From assembly GCF_001584325.1 (NCBI RefSeq), contig NZ_LSAZ01000011.1, positions 78,441 through 142,440 of the forward strand: a DNA stretch of 64,000 nucleotides. The letters run 5' to 3'. The notes under the pieces were generated by a model that saw only the letters and a program-made list of their open reading frames with translations, did no database searches and had not been told where the DNA came from. Below, piece by piece: positions 45,226-55,498 of this stretch; the first letter of the stretch is position 1, and every line of letters starts with the position of its first letter. A program made the translations under genes and the position numbers. This DNA comes from Bacillus nakamurai. Lineage in GTDB: Bacteria > Bacillota > Bacilli > Bacillales > Bacillaceae.

Positions 45226-46554
45226 TTATGACAAATTCATCGCTTCCAGCAAATAATCCGCCAGATGAACAGCCCGCACCCGGCTGCTTAATCCTTCACG
45301 CTGAATTCCAAGCTGCATCTGTAAAAGACACCCCGGATTGGCCGTAACGATGACAGCTGCCTCTGTTTTTTTTGCTGATTTCATTTTACTGTCTAATATT
45401 TTCATAGACATCTCAGATTCCACAATATTATAAATACCCGCAGATCCGCAGCAGCTGTCCGCCTTTTCCATTTCTCTGTATTCAGCTCCTTCAATGTTTT
45501 TCAGCAGCTGACGGGGCTCTTCTGACGTGTGCATGACGTTGCGGAGGTGGCAGGAGTCCTGATAAGTGACGATATGCGGCGTTTGCGCCTGTAAGTTCTT
45601 TTCATGAAATCCCAGTTCAACCAATACCGATGAAAAATCCTTGAGCTTCCTTGTGAAATGCCGGGCCCGTTCCGCCCATTCAGGCTCATCCTTTAATAAA
45701 TGTGCATATTCCTGAAGAAAGGCGCCGCATCCGCCGGCGTTTGTAATAATATAATCAATTTCTAGCGCTTCGAAGGCTGCGATATTCCGTTTGGCCAGTT
45801 CTTTTCCCGTTTCCTTTTCTCCGCTGTGACCATGCAGCGCGCCGCAGCACGCCTGACCGTCCGGAATCACGATCTCACACCCGGCTGCCTGCAAAAGTGA
45901 TGTCGTCGCATGATTTGTTGCTAAAAACAATGTATCCATTAAACAGCCGGAGAAAAAAGCCGCCCGTTTTTGAACGGAGTGCGCGGCCGGCAGAAAACGG
46001 GGCCGTTCCTTCATGTCTTTCCGTTTTGGGACAGGCGGGAGCACTTTTTCCATCGTGCGCAAATGCTCTGGCAGGATGCTGAGCATGCCGGTTTTTCTGA
46101 CAGCCGTCTGCAATCCTGACCGCTGGTAAAGCCCAAGAAGCCCGGCGGCTGCCTGCATGCGGTTTTGATGAGGAAAAAGCCCTTTAAAGGCGGCTTTTCT
46201 CAAAAGGTGCACGCCCGGCTTATGTTTTTTATTTTGATTGATAATGTCCCGCGCTTCTTCAAGCAGCTGTCCGTAATTGACGCCGGCAGGGCAGACGGGC
46301 TCGCATGCCCGGCACCCGAGACAAAGCGCGAGCGACCGTTCCACATCTTCATCAGGTTCAATCTGCCCGTCGGCGACTGCTTTCATTAACGCGATCCGGC
46401 CGCGCGGCGAATGGGATTCTTGAAAGCCGGATTCGATATAAGTCGGGCAGGAAGGAAGGCAGAAGCCGCAGCGCATACAGTTCAGCAATTCGCTTTCATC
46501 CATACGGTTTTTGAATTCTTCCTGAATCTGTTTCTTTTCTTTTGCCGTTGTCAT
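45226..46554 (-). CDS. glcF: Glycolate oxidase iron-sulfur subunit GlcF
   Basis: 442 residues. The N-terminal ferredoxin-like domain has two 4Fe-4S cysteine sets, CMRCGFCLPSCPTY near residue 21 and CLGCRACEPVCPAG near residue 73. Two CCG domains follow with AACEIVIPDGQACCGALHGHSG and EKADSCCGSAGIYN. It carries electrons from the FAD subunit GlcD to the membrane chain during glycolate oxidation. The ATG overlaps the glcD stop by four bases, giving translational coupling. It was ysfD in older naming. Confidence 0.94.
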   Translation of the reverse strand: MTTAKEKKQIQEEFKNRMDESELLNCMRCGFCLPSCPTYIESGFQESHSPRGRIALMKAVADGQIEPDEDVERSLALCLGCRACEPVCPAGVNYGQLLEEARDIINQNKKHKPGVHLLRKAAFKGLFPHQNRMQAAAGLLGLYQRSGLQTAVRKTGMLSILPEHLRTMEKVLPPVPKRKDMKERPRFLPAAHSVQKRAAFFSGCLMDTLFLATNHATTSLLQAAGCEIVIPDGQACCGALHGHSGEKETGKELAKRNIAAFEALEIDYIITNAGGCGAFLQEYAHLLKDEPEWAERARHFTRKLKDFSSVLVELGFHEKNLQAQTPHIVTYQDSCHLRNVMHTSEEPRQLLKNIEGAEYREMEKADSCCGSAGIYNIVESEMSMKILDSKMKSAKKTEAAVIVTANPGCLLQMQLGIQREGLSSRVRAVHLADYLLEAMNLS

Positions 46555-47963
46555 TTCGTCACCACCACGCGTTTTCTTGCCGGATTGGCAAATACTTTAC
46601 CGGGGTTCAACAGATTGTGCGGGTCAAGTGCCTGTTTAATGGCTTTCATGGCGGCGATTCCTTCTGTTTTGAGCTTCATTTCTAAATACGGCGCTTTCAC
46701 GATGCCGACTCCGTGTTCACCCGTTATCGTTCCGCCAAGTTCAATCGCTTTCTCAAAAATATCGGCGAAGGCTTTTTCGACACGTTCCATTTCCTCTTCA
46801 TTTCTGATATCAGTAGTGCACGTCGGGTGAAGGTTGCCGTCTCCCGCATGGCCGAATGTGCAAATAGAAAGGCTGTATGTTTCAGCAATGTCGTTAATCG
46901 CTTTGACCATGTTGGCAATCTGTGACCGGGGAACGGTCGCATCTTCCAAAATGGTCGTCGGTTTCAGTCTGGCTAGCGCAGATAATGCGGATCGCCGGGC
47001 TTCTGTAAGGGCAAATGCCTCTTGTTCCGTTTTGGCGGTTTGAACCGACACGGCAGCTCCTTTTTTACAGATGTCTTCAATTTTTTCTATATCACGTGTG
47101 ACCGTATCATAGGTGCCGTCCTGTTCAATCAGAAGAACGGCTTTTGCGGTTGTCGGCAGTCCGATTTTGGCGTAATCTTCAATGACCTGAAGTGTCGGCT
47201 GATCCAAAAATTCGAGTGTCGCCGGAATGATTTTCTCAGCTATGATCGCAGAGACGGTTTCCGCCGCCGCTTCAATATTTTCATAGAGTGCAAGCAGCGT
47301 TTTTTTCGTTTCCGGCTTCGGCACAAGCTTTAATGTTGCTTCCGTCACAATGCCGAGCGTACCCTCGGACCCGACGAAAAGCCTTGTAAGATCATAACCG
47401 GCGACATCCTTCGTCAGCTTTCCGCCGGTGCGGATTATATCGCCGTTGGCCAGAACGACTTCAAGGCCGAGCACATAATCCCGGGTGACGCCGTATTTCA
47501 AACCGCGCAGGCCTCCGGAATTTTCATTGATATTTCCGCCGATTGTTGATATTTTCATGCTGCTCGGATCAGGAGGATAAAATAACCCCTTTTGTTCGAC
47601 CGCGTGAATCATATCAAGCGTAATCACGCCCGGCTGAACGGTAATGGTCAAATTCTCTTCATCTATCTCAAGAATGCGGTTCATATGTTTACATAAAAGA
47701 ACAAGCCCGCCTTCGGACGGACATGTGCCGCCGCATAAGTTTGTGCCTGATCCCCTCGGCACAATCGGAATTCCGTACTCGCTGCAAATGGTTAAAATGC
47801 GTGATACGTCTTCCGCGGAGCGGGGCGCTATCACCGCATCCGGCATCGCTTGCAGCTGCGGCGCCGCATCATAGGAATAAACAAGGCGTCCCGCGGCCGA
47901 GTCATCATAATTCTCATGCCCGACAGCCCGGATGAACTGCTCCTTTGCTTCTCGTGAAATCAC
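46551..47963 (-). CDS. glcD: Glycolate oxidase FAD subunit GlcD
   Basis: A 470-residue flavoprotein of the FAD-binding type 4 family that oxidises glycolate (or a similar 2-hydroxy acid) to glyoxylate. The FAD loop is IVPRGSGTNLCGGTCPSEGG; other landmarks are YPPDPSSMKISTIGGNINENSGG and DYVLGLEVVLANGDIIRTGG. The C-terminal domain has TFGHAGDGNLHPTC and GTITGEHGVGIVK with substrate/metal histidines. It starts the glcD-glcF operon, divergent from nothing and preceded by ysfB on the same strand, 105 bases away. The ATG follows GGGAGG on the minus strand. Confidence 0.95.
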   Translation of the reverse strand: MISREAKEQFIRAVGHENYDDSAAGRLVYSYDAAPQLQAMPDAVIAPRSAEDVSRILTICSEYGIPIVPRGSGTNLCGGTCPSEGGLVLLCKHMNRILEIDEENLTITVQPGVITLDMIHAVEQKGLFYPPDPSSMKISTIGGNINENSGGLRGLKYGVTRDYVLGLEVVLANGDIIRTGGKLTKDVAGYDLTRLFVGSEGTLGIVTEATLKLVPKPETKKTLLALYENIEAAAETVSAIIAEKIIPATLEFLDQPTLQVIEDYAKIGLPTTAKAVLLIEQDGTYDTVTRDIEKIEDICKKGAAVSVQTAKTEQEAFALTEARRSALSALARLKPTTILEDATVPRSQIANMVKAINDIAETYSLSICTFGHAGDGNLHPTCTTDIRNEEEMERVEKAFADIFEKAIELGGTITGEHGVGIVKAPYLEMKLKTEGIAAMKAIKQALDPHNLLNPGKVFANPARKRVVVTK

Positions 47964-48068
47964 TTTCTCCCAACCTCCCTGATAAGATAAGCGTTTTCAT
48001 TTTATTGTAAAGAAAAACAAACCTGCATACTATGGAGAAACATCTGAAAAAAGAGTCTTATAATCTGT

Positions 48069-49148
48069 TTATTTTGTATCTTGATCTAAAAAACGGAGTG
48101 CTAAATAAAAAGCCGTGATATCTTCGGGATGATCAAGTTTCATGTTTGTCAGCGCTTCTAATTTTGATAGGCGGTAGCGCAATGTATTGATATGAATGTG
48201 CATGTCAGCTGCCGTGCGCTTTAACGATAAATTCCGGCTGAACAAAGCACGCAGCGTATCCAGCAGCTCCTCGTGTTCAAGCGCGTGTTGAAAAACCCGC
48301 TGTGAAAATTCCGTCCGTGTCCCGGATTTGATATCGGCAAGGCACATGTCGAGCTTTAAGTCTTCTTCATAAACTGCTTGCTGCTTTATGATGCCGACAG
48401 AGAGCGCCTTCTCTGCTTGTTCATAGGATTCCGGCAGACGCTGCCCCGGGACAGTCCGGCCGATTCCGGCCATGACAGGTTTCGTAAAAATGGTTTGAAT
48501 CCTTCTGATAAGCTGCTCCTTCGAGCCGGCCCCTGTTTTGTGGTTAATGAGAATGCGTTCATTTCCCCAGCGCACGAACAGATCTGAAGGGCATTCATTT
48601 TGCCAAAGCCGGCCCATCTGCTCTGCCTCATTTTGATGATAGGCGCCTTGAATCAGGATGATTTGGCGGTATGAGCTGAGGTCTGCTCCGAGAAGCTTCG
48701 CCTTTTCCAAAAAGCCCGGCGACCATTCTTTTAATTGCAGCCAATCAACCATAAAGGATTCGAGCATTCTTGCCTGCCACTGCGCCTGCTCCATGTGGCG
48801 CGCTTCTTTGATGAAAAGCTCTGTCATTTTTCTGAGCAGTTCTCCGAAAGGCAATATATCATCCGGTTTTCCGGTCAATCCGAACACAGCGATGACTTCA
48901 TGGCCAGAAAAGACGGGAAGATTGAGGCCGGATTTGACCCCCTCAAGCCGTTTTTCATCTTCTTTTGTTATAATCACATTTCGTTTTTCACGCGCGCAGA
49001 TCAGCGCGCCTTCATGAAATCGGCCGATCCGCGCATCATTTGTGCCGGCGATGATCATCCCGTCGGTATCGGTGATAATCACTTCACGGCTGTACATATG
49101 TTTCACTTCGGCAATCATTTTCTTTGCCAGTTCAGGCTGTAAGAGCAT
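48069..49148 (-). CDS. ysfB: CdaR-family sugar-diacid regulator YsfB
   Basis: 359 residues. The N-terminal Diacid_rec domain (about 1-135) has LQPELAKKMIAEVKHM and VIITDTDGMIIAGT. The C-terminal PucR-type helix-turn-helix (about 290-350) has LKRTAADMHIHINTLRYRLSKLE. CdaR members sense sugar diacids, glycerate or glycolate-like acids and activate the neighbouring operon, so glcD-glcF just downstream are the likely targets. The ATG at 49148 has GAGGGG at a good distance; the longer frame begins within that site. Confidence 0.9.
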   Translation of the reverse strand: MLLQPELAKKMIAEVKHMYSREVIITDTDGMIIAGTNDARIGRFHEGALICAREKRNVIITKEDEKRLEGVKSGLNLPVFSGHEVIAVFGLTGKPDDILPFGELLRKMTELFIKEARHMEQAQWQARMLESFMVDWLQLKEWSPGFLEKAKLLGADLSSYRQIILIQGAYHQNEAEQMGRLWQNECPSDLFVRWGNERILINHKTGAGSKEQLIRRIQTIFTKPVMAGIGRTVPGQRLPESYEQAEKALSVGIIKQQAVYEEDLKLDMCLADIKSGTRTEFSQRVFQHALEHEELLDTLRALFSRNLSLKRTAADMHIHINTLRYRLSKLEALTNMKLDHPEDITAFYLALRFLDQDTK

Positions 49149-49175
49149 GGCGATCCCCCTCGCCATTATTATACA

Positions 49176-49207
49176 AAAAAAACCGGGTGTCCCATCACCC
49201 GGTTTTA
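49176..49207. terminator. Terminator after sspI
   Basis: AAAACCGGGTG pairs with CACCCGGTTTT around TCCCAT. T runs occur on both strands; on the minus strand it ends sspI. Confidence 0.9.
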
Positions 49208-49210
49208 CGC

Positions 49211-49426
49211 TTATTGAGCAGGTTTTAAAGCGCCTTCTAAGGTTTTGAGCATTTCATTTTTTTCTGATTCTGACGCATGCTGCCAAAGAACCTCGAATAA
49301 CACGCCGAGTCCCGGGAGCATTTTTTCTTCACCGCTTTGGATGGCGTCAACGATGGTATGCTCAAGCTGGTCTTGGTTATTGCCTGTCACATTGGCAATA
49401 ACGGCGTTGCGTAAATTAAGATCCAT
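49211..49426 (-). CDS. sspI: Small acid-soluble spore protein SspI
   Basis: A 71-residue minor SASP of the SspI family, a spore-core protein made late in sporulation under sigma G. The start [20 protein letters not shown] and the [16 protein letters not shown] core match the family well. The ATG follows AAAGGAGCGG on the minus strand. A CATAATA at 49484-49490 (minus strand) resembles a sigma G -10 box, but a matching -35 box was not clear. A single gene. Confidence 0.95.
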   Translation of the reverse strand: MDLNLRNAVIANVTGNNQDQLEHTIVDAIQSGEEKMLPGLGVLFEVLWQHASESEKNEMLKTLEGALKPAQ

Positions 49427-49545
49427 TTCAACCGCTCCTTTTTCCTGAATGTGATACGCATATTCTTACCGCGCACGCGGTTTATTATGTGCTGTTCTTG
49501 AGATATAATAACAACATGCCTGAAAAAAGGAGAGCACAGGAATAA

Positions 49546-50292
49546 GTGAAACGAATCGACTCTGCAAAAAATCAAAAAGTGAAGGATTGGAAAAAACTTC
49601 ACACGAAAAAAGACAGAACCAAAACGAATACATTTCTTATAGAAGGAGAGCATCTCGTAGAAGAGGCGCTCAAAGCAAAGGGAACGGTAAAAGAAATACT
49701 TGTGAAAGACGAGAGTGCCATTCCCGCTGATTTGGATATGAGCATCCCGTGTTATGTGCTGAGCGAAGACGCGTTTTCCGCTGTGACGGAAACGGAAACG
49801 CCGCAGCAGATTGCCGCTGTCTGCCATTTGCCGCATGAGAAGCCGGATGAACTGAAACGGCTGCTTCTGATCGATGCCGTACAGGATCCGGGAAATCTCG
49901 GAACGATGATCCGTACGGCCGATGCGGCGGGAATAGACGCCGTTGTGCTTGGAGAAGGAACGGCTGATCCTTACAACGGAAAAACGCTGCGGTCCGCCCA
50001 AGGATCACATTTTCACATCCCGATATTAAAACGTCCCCTCGAAGCCTTCGTTGATGACTTAAAGGCACGCGGCGTCGCCATTTACGGCACGGCGCTTCAA
50101 AACGGGGCGGCTTATCAGAGCGTGAAACCTGAAGAGGCTTTTGCATTAATCGTCGGCAACGAGGGAGCAGGTGTGAATAACGATCTGTTACAAAAAACAG
50201 ACCTCAATCTGTACGTTCCGCTGTACGGACAGGCAGAATCGCTGAACGTGGCGGTGGCAGCGGCCATCCTTCTGTACCATCTCAGAGGATAG
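49546..50292 (+). CDS. ysgA: SpoU-family RNA 2'-O-methyltransferase YsgA
   Basis: A 248-residue SPOUT methyltransferase, probably acting on 23S rRNA. The N-terminal substrate-binding part has RTNTFLIEGEHLVEEAL. The C-terminal knotted SAM-binding domain shows the three SpoU motifs: DAVQDPGNLGTMIRTADAAG, ALIVGNEGAGV and LYVPLYGQAESLNVAVAAAI. The start is GTG at 49546, with AAAGGAG and a second AGG upstream. It lies directly before the pheS leader; sspI diverges. Confidence 0.92.
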   Translation: MKRIDSAKNQKVKDWKKLHTKKDRTKTNTFLIEGEHLVEEALKAKGTVKEILVKDESAIPADLDMSIPCYVLSEDAFSAVTETETPQQIAAVCHLPHEKPDELKRLLLIDAVQDPGNLGTMIRTADAAGIDAVVLGEGTADPYNGKTLRSAQGSHFHIPILKRPLEAFVDDLKARGVAIYGTALQNGAAYQSVKPEEAFALIVGNEGAGVNNDLLQKTDLNLYVPLYGQAESLNVAVAAAILLYHLRG

Positions 50293-50294
50293 TG

Positions 50295-50323
50295 TTGCAC
50301 GGAGCTAAGAATTTCACTATAAT
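50295..50323 (+). promoter_or_regulatory. pheS-pheT promoter
   Basis: TTGCAC and TATAAT with exactly 17 bases between, starting two bases after the ysgA stop. Confidence 0.87.
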
Positions 50324-50329
50324 AGATAG

Positions 50330-50600
50330 CAATAATGTAAAAACCGTGACAGAGGACATCAATTTTTGCCATCACTGCCTTCCAGGGAGAAAATGCCGCT
50401 GACTGAGAGCATTTTTATCGCAGCTCAGAAATTGATTTTCACCTCTCGAGTTGTCACCGGGACCGCGCCAAAAGCGCGTAAAGGTGAACCGGAACTGTAG
50501 TTTCCGTTATGTCAATGAAGCTTACGGCAGATCAGTCTGCCTTAAAAAGGGTGGTACCGCGGCCACAACTCGTCCCTTCTGCAAGGGGCGGGTTTTTTTG
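50330..50600 (+). ncRNA. T-box riboswitch, phenylalanyl-tRNA responsive
   Basis: T-box core AGGGTGGTACCGCG is at 50548-50561. The terminator arms ACTCGTCCCTT / AAGGGGCGGGT with a T run are at 50567-50599. A specifier TTC (phenylalanine codon) followed by A lies at 50438-50440. Uncharged tRNA-Phe pairing with the specifier and the T-box bulge lets transcription run into pheS-pheT. Confidence 0.95.
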
Positions 50601-50652
50601 TTTTCTGAAAAAGGCATAGAACGGTTTGGTTTATATAAAAGGAGGATGCATG

Positions 50653-51687
50653 ATGGAAGAGAAGCTTAAACAGCTTGAGCTAGAAGCTGCAGAAAAAGTA
50701 AAAGCGGCAAGTTCATTAAAAGAAGTAAACGACATTCGGGTGCAATATCTCGGAAAAAAAGGGCCGATTACAGAAGTGCTTCGCGGCATGGGCAAGCTGT
50801 CCGCAGAAGAACGCCCGAAAATGGGCGCGCTCGCCAATGAAGTGAGAGAGCGTATTGCAGCAGCCATTACAGCAAAAAATGAACAGCTTGAACAAGAAGA
50901 AATGAATAAAAAACTCAGCAGTCAGACAATTGACGTCACATTGCCGGGCAGCCCGGTGAATGTCGGCGGGCGCCATCCGCTGACAGTCGTCGTGGAAGAG
51001 ATTGAAGATTTATTTATCGGCATGGGTTATACCGTCGAAGAAGGCCCTGAAGTTGAAACGGATTATTACAATTTTGAAGCGCTCAATCTGCCGAAAGAAC
51101 ATCCGGCCCGCGACATGCAGGACAGCTTTTACATTACAGAGGAAATGCTGATGAGAACGCAAACCTCACCCGTTCAGACACGGACGATGGAAAAGCATAA
51201 AGGAAAAGGCCCTGTTAAAATCATTTGCCCGGGTAAAGTGTACCGCCGCGATAACGATGACGCGACACACTCCCACCAATTTATGCAGATTGAAGGGCTT
51301 GTCGTGGACCGCAAGATCAGCATGAGCGATCTCAAGGGCACGCTGGAATTGGTTGCGAAAAAAATGTTCGGCCAAGACCGTGAAATCAGACTCCGCCCGA
51401 GCTTTTTCCCATTCACGGAGCCATCCGTCGAAGTGGATGTGACCTGCTTTAAGTGCGGCGGACAAGGCTGCTCCGTCTGTAAAAAAACAGGCTGGATCGA
51501 AATTCTTGGCGCCGGAATGGTTCACCCGAACGTGCTGAAAATGGCAGGATTTAACCCGGAAGAATATCAAGGCTTTGCGTTTGGAATGGGTGTTGAACGT
51601 ATCGCCATGTTGAAATACGGCATTGAAGATATCCGCCATTTCTATACCAATGATGTCAGATTCATTTCGCAGTTTACACAGGCGTAA
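50653..51687 (+). CDS. pheS: Phenylalanyl-tRNA synthetase alpha subunit
   Basis: Catalytic subunit of the alpha2-beta2 enzyme, 344 residues. An N-terminal coiled coil (to about 85) is followed by the class II core: motif 1 region [18 protein letters not shown], motif 2 [17 protein letters not shown] and the motif 3 run [18 protein letters not shown]. The substrate-pocket [12 protein letters not shown] and the zinc-like [12 protein letters not shown] are present. Of two adjacent in-frame ATGs after AAGGAGG, 50653 has the better spacing. Controlled by the T-box leader. Confidence 0.97.
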   Translation: MEEKLKQLELEAAEKVKAASSLKEVNDIRVQYLGKKGPITEVLRGMGKLSAEERPKMGALANEVRERIAAAITAKNEQLEQEEMNKKLSSQTIDVTLPGSPVNVGGRHPLTVVVEEIEDLFIGMGYTVEEGPEVETDYYNFEALNLPKEHPARDMQDSFYITEEMLMRTQTSPVQTRTMEKHKGKGPVKIICPGKVYRRDNDDATHSHQFMQIEGLVVDRKISMSDLKGTLELVAKKMFGQDREIRLRPSFFPFTEPSVEVDVTCFKCGGQGCSVCKKTGWIEILGAGMVHPNVLKMAGFNPEEYQGFAFGMGVERIAMLKYGIEDIRHFYTNDVRFISQFTQA

Positions 51688-51700
51688 GAGGAGGATACAC

Positions 51701-54115
51701 ATGTTTGTTTCTTATAAATGGTTAGAAGATTATGTTGACCTGCAGGGAATGGATCCGGCTGTGCTTGCAGAAAAAATTACAAGAGCCGGAATTGAAGTTG
51801 AAGGCATTGAGTACAAAGGTGAAGGCGTAAAAGGCGTTGTCATCGGACACGTGCTTGAGCGCGAACAGCATCCGAATGCCGACAAGCTTAACAAATGCCT
51901 TGTCGATATCGGTGCGGAGGAGCCCGTGCAGATTATCTGCGGCGCCCCGAATGTTGACAAAGGACAGAAGGTTGCCGTTGCAACAGTCGGCGCGGTGCTT
52001 CCGGGCAATTTCAAAATCAAAAAAGCAAAGCTGCGCGGCGAAGCATCACATGGCATGATCTGTTCCCTTCAGGAGCTCGGTATTGAAAGCAAACTCGTGG
52101 CGAAGGAATATGCGGAAGGCATTTTCGTTTTTCCAAACGACGCTGAAACGGGAGCTGACGCATTGGCGGCCCTTCAGCTTGACGATGCGATTTTAGAGCT
52201 GGGCTTAACGCCAAACCGGGCTGACGCGATGAACATGATCGGTGTGGCCTATGAAGTCGCGGCCATCCTCGGTACAGAGGTGAAACTTCCGCAGACTGAA
52301 TATACAGAAGCAGCGGAAAAAGCAGCGGATTACATTTCTGTTCACATTGAAGACAAGGAAGCAAATCCGCTGTATGCCGCAAAAATCATTAAAAACGTCA
52401 AAATCGGCCCATCGCCGCTTTGGATGCAGACGAAGCTGATGAACGCAGGCATCCGCCCGCATAATAATGTGGTGGACATTACAAACTTTGTCCTGCTGGA
52501 ATATGGCCAGCCGCTTCACGCTTTTGATTACGACCGGTTCGGCTCTAAAGAAGTCGTCGTCAGAAAAGCGGCGGAACAAGAAACCATCGTCACGCTCGAT
52601 GAACAGGAAAGAAAGCTTTCAAGCGGACACTTGGTGATTACGAACGGTGAAAAAGCGCAAGCCGTCGCAGGAGTGATGGGCGGAGCTGAGTCGGAAGTCC
52701 GTGAAGACACAACCTCGATTTTACTGGAAGCCGCTTATTTTGACGGGCAGACCGTCCGCAAAGCGTCGAAAGACCTCGGACTGAGAAGCGAAGCGAGCGC
52801 AAGATATGAAAAAGGCATCGATCCCGCCCGCGTGCTTCTTGCGGCTGAACGGGCTGCCGGTCTGATTCAGGCGTATGCCGGCGGAGAAGTGCTGTCAGGC
52901 ACAGTGGAAGAAAACCACCTGACCATTGAAGCCAACAACATTCACGTTTCTGTTGAAAAAGTGAACAGCGTGCTCGGCATGACGATCACGAAAGAAGAAC
53001 TGGTCAGCATTTATAAAAGACTCGGTTTTTCAGTCGGTGAAGCCGAAGATATCCTCGTCGTCACGGTGCCGTCTCGCCGGGGGGATATTAAAATAGAAGA
53101 AGATTTAATTGAAGAAGCGGCAAGACTGTATGGGTATGACAACATTCCGTCAACACTCCCGGAAACGGCCGGCACGACAGGCGGTTTGACACCGTATCAG
53201 GCAAAACGCAGGAAAGTCAGACGTTTCCTTGAAGGAGCCGGTCTTTCACAGGCGACAACATATTCATTAACAAATGATAAAAAAGCAGCCGCATTTGCGA
53301 TTGAAAAATCATTCAACACCATGCTCGCTTTACCGATGAGTGAGGAAAGAAGCATTCTCAGACACAGCCTTGTCCCGAATCTGCTTGAGGCAGTATCATA
53401 CAATCTGGCGAGACAGACTGATTCCGTCGCTTTGTATGAAACGGGCTCTGTATTCCTGACGAAGGAAGAAAACACAAAGCCTGTTGAAAAAGAACGGGTC
53501 GCCGGAGCCGTTACCGGATTATGGCGCAAAAACTTATGGCAGGGTGAGAAAAAGCCGGTTGATTTCTTTGTTGTTAAAGGAATTGTCGAGGGACTGCTGC
53601 ACCAATTGAATGTGTCAGACAGCATTGAATTTGTCCAGTCGGAGCGCAAAAACATGCATCCCGGCCGGACGGCAAATATTCTCTTAAACGGTTCGCTTGC
53701 CGGATTCATCGGCCAAGTGCACCCGGCAATGGAAAAAGAGCTTGATATAAAAGAAACATATGTATTCGAGCTTGATTTGCACATGCTTCTGACGGCGGAA
53801 ACAGAACCGGTCGTGTATTCCGCCATTCCGAAATATCCTTCCGTTACACGTGACATCGCGCTTGTAACAGATAAAAACGTCACAAGCGGCCAGCTCGAAG
53901 CCGTCATCAAAGAAGCGGGCGGCGCGCTTCTGAAAGAAGTCACCGTATTTGACGTTTACGAAGGCGAGCATATGGAAGAAGGCAAAAAATCAGTCGCCTT
54001 CTCATTGCAATACGTCAACCCTGAACAAACATTGACAGAAGAAGAAGTGACAAAAGTCCACGATAAAGTGCTGAAAGCGTTAGAAGAAACGTATCAGGCT
54101 GTATTGAGGGGATAA
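51701..54115 (+). CDS. pheT: Phenylalanyl-tRNA synthetase beta subunit
   Basis: 804 residues. In order: start [18 protein letters not shown]/tRNA-binding domain (about 40-150) with [12 protein letters not shown] and CGAPNV, and the B3/4 editing domain around 210-380 with [17 protein letters not shown]. The B5 DNA-binding-like domain (about 400-480) and the catalytic-like domain follow, then the C-terminal anticodon-binding FDX-ACB fold with [11 protein letters not shown] and [16 protein letters not shown]. The ATG at 51701 is 13 bases after the pheS stop and follows GAGGAGG. A longer in-frame opening inside pheS is not used. Confidence 0.97.
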   Translation: MFVSYKWLEDYVDLQGMDPAVLAEKITRAGIEVEGIEYKGEGVKGVVIGHVLEREQHPNADKLNKCLVDIGAEEPVQIICGAPNVDKGQKVAVATVGAVLPGNFKIKKAKLRGEASHGMICSLQELGIESKLVAKEYAEGIFVFPNDAETGADALAALQLDDAILELGLTPNRADAMNMIGVAYEVAAILGTEVKLPQTEYTEAAEKAADYISVHIEDKEANPLYAAKIIKNVKIGPSPLWMQTKLMNAGIRPHNNVVDITNFVLLEYGQPLHAFDYDRFGSKEVVVRKAAEQETIVTLDEQERKLSSGHLVITNGEKAQAVAGVMGGAESEVREDTTSILLEAAYFDGQTVRKASKDLGLRSEASARYEKGIDPARVLLAAERAAGLIQAYAGGEVLSGTVEENHLTIEANNIHVSVEKVNSVLGMTITKEELVSIYKRLGFSVGEAEDILVVTVPSRRGDIKIEEDLIEEAARLYGYDNIPSTLPETAGTTGGLTPYQAKRRKVRRFLEGAGLSQATTYSLTNDKKAAAFAIEKSFNTMLALPMSEERSILRHSLVPNLLEAVSYNLARQTDSVALYETGSVFLTKEENTKPVEKERVAGAVTGLWRKNLWQGEKKPVDFFVVKGIVEGLLHQLNVSDSIEFVQSERKNMHPGRTANILLNGSLAGFIGQVHPAMEKELDIKETYVFELDLHMLLTAETEPVVYSAIPKYPSVTRDIALVTDKNVTSGQLEAVIKEAGGALLKEVTVFDVYEGEHMEEGKKSVAFSLQYVNPEQTLTEEEVTKVHDKVLKALEETYQAVLRG

Positions 54116-54116
54116 T

Positions 54117-54150
54117 GAAAAAGCTTGCAGATTCGTCTGCAAGCTTTTCT
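54117..54150. terminator. Bidirectional terminator between pheT and rnhC
   Basis: AAAAGCTTGCAGA and TCTGCAAGCTTTT form a 13-base stem with a TTCG loop, with A and T runs on both flanks. Confidence 0.92.
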
Positions 54151-54155
54151 TATTC

Positions 54156-55100
54156 TTATGACCGCTTCCGTTCAGCAAGGCGTTTTGCTTTTTGCGTATT
54201 GGCGAAATGCAGCTTTGTAAATGTTCGGAGCGAGCCTTCTCCCTTTTTGAGTATCAGTTTTGCTGCGGCTTCATCCACATGCGGCCCCGCGCCTTTTGGA
54301 ATCGTCATGCCGGCTTCACGGGAAAGCTTATCCATCTCAAGTAAGAAGGAGTATCTGGCAATAATCGAGGCCGCTGCGACGGAGAGGTGTATGCCTTCCG
54401 CCTTTGTGCTGAAATACGTTTTTTCTTTTACGATGTCTCTTCCAGCCAGATGCTTAAAATAAATGCCGGGCTCTGCAAATTGGTCAATCAGAATCGCTTC
54501 CGGCCTGACGCCGTCCATTTTTTTCAGCAGATTGGAGATCGCCTGATTATGAAGGAGCGCCTTCATTTTCCCTTGGCTCATGCCTTTTTCCTGCATTTGA
54601 TTGTATTTTTCATTTTTTAAAACGAGAAGGCTGTAAGGTATGGTCTTGATCAAAAGTTTGGCAATTTCAATAATCTGCGGGTCTTTTAAATCCTTTGAAT
54701 CCTTTACCCCCAGTTCCTTCATTAAAGCCAGCTTCGTTTTGTCCGCGTACGCACAGGCAACCGTAATCGGTCCGAAATAATCGCCGGTTCCGACTTCATC
54801 AGAACCGATCACTGACATGGAGGCAATGTGCGCCGGGGGAACGTAGAGCGGATCTGCCGCTTTTTTGACAGCTGTTTTTTTGGCTTTAGGCGCCTCAGCC
54901 GTTCCCCAGCGTGCAGCTTCAGTTCCGGCGTTTTTTCCTTGGAACAAAACCTTTCCTGAGCGATAGGCTGTAATGGTACAGCCGGGCGGCTTAGCCTGAA
55001 AGACGGCGCCCTGCGGCACGGACGGGGTGATGGAGCCGGCATAGGACTGTTTCATTTGTTCAATAGCGGAAGCGGAAACTTTTATAACAGAATGGGACAC
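54156..55100 (-). CDS. rnhC: Ribonuclease HIII
   Basis: Cuts RNA in RNA/DNA hybrids, clearing R-loops and primers. 314 residues: an N-terminal TBP-like substrate-binding domain (to about 85) and the RNase H fold with catalytic acidic residues in SVIGSDEVGTGDYFGP, in ILIDQFAEPG and in the late segment GPHVDEAA. The minus-strand GTG at 55100 follows AAAAGGAG and gives SHSVIKVS, the family start; a longer frame lacks a ribosome site. It diverges from zapA. Confidence 0.94.
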   Translation of the reverse strand: MSHSVIKVSASAIEQMKQSYAGSITPSVPQGAVFQAKPPGCTITAYRSGKVLFQGKNAGTEAARWGTAEAPKAKKTAVKKAADPLYVPPAHIASMSVIGSDEVGTGDYFGPITVACAYADKTKLALMKELGVKDSKDLKDPQIIEIAKLLIKTIPYSLLVLKNEKYNQMQEKGMSQGKMKALLHNQAISNLLKKMDGVRPEAILIDQFAEPGIYFKHLAGRDIVKEKTYFSTKAEGIHLSVAAASIIARYSFLLEMDKLSREAGMTIPKGAGPHVDEAAAKLILKKGEGSLRTFTKLHFANTQKAKRLAERKRS

Positions 55101-55233
55101 GATATAATCTCCTTTTTTGGCACTTTTCACTGTATATACCAGTGTATCATAACAGCCCGAGGCTCGTCTTTCCATTCAAACGCTAATCATGGTATGATAG
55201 GAACTAGGATTCTCGCGGAATGGAGGAGAAACG

Positions 55234-55491
55234 TTGTCTGACGGCAAAAAAACGAAAACGACAGTTAACATTTACGGCCAGCACTTCACCATTATCGGGG
55301 AAGAAAGCAAAGCGCACATGCGCCACGTGGCCGGAATGGTTGATGATAAAATGAGAGAAATCAACGAGAAAAATCCATATCTTGATATAAATAAGCTCGC
55401 AGTTTTGACTGCGGTCAATGTGGTGCATGATTATATGAAACTCCAAGAAAAATATGAAATACTGGAGCGGCAGCTTAAAGAAAAGGAATGA
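55234..55491 (+). CDS. zapA: Cell division protein ZapA
   Basis: An 85-residue positive regulator of Z-ring assembly that bundles FtsZ. The N-terminal part has VNIYGQHFTIIGEESKAHMRHVA and the C-terminal part is a coiled coil (KLQEKYEILERQLKEKE). The start is TTG at 55234, eight bases after GGAGGAG. cvpA begins eight bases after its stop, so they form an operon. Confidence 0.94.
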   Translation: MSDGKKTKTTVNIYGQHFTIIGEESKAHMRHVAGMVDDKMREINEKNPYLDINKLAVLTAVNVVHDYMKLQEKYEILERQLKEKE

Positions 55492-55498
55492 ACAGCAT

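Noticed and set aside
45138..45347. Open frame between cstA and glcF running into glcF
   Set aside because: No ribosome site, crosses a terminator hairpin, and most of it is antisense to the end of glcF.
49427..49500. Full sigma G promoter for sspI
   Set aside because: A CATAATA box fits, but no convincing -35 element was found at the right distance, so it is only mentioned under sspI.
54387..54620. Plus-strand frame inside rnhC
   Set aside because: Shadow of a well-supported gene with no ribosome site.
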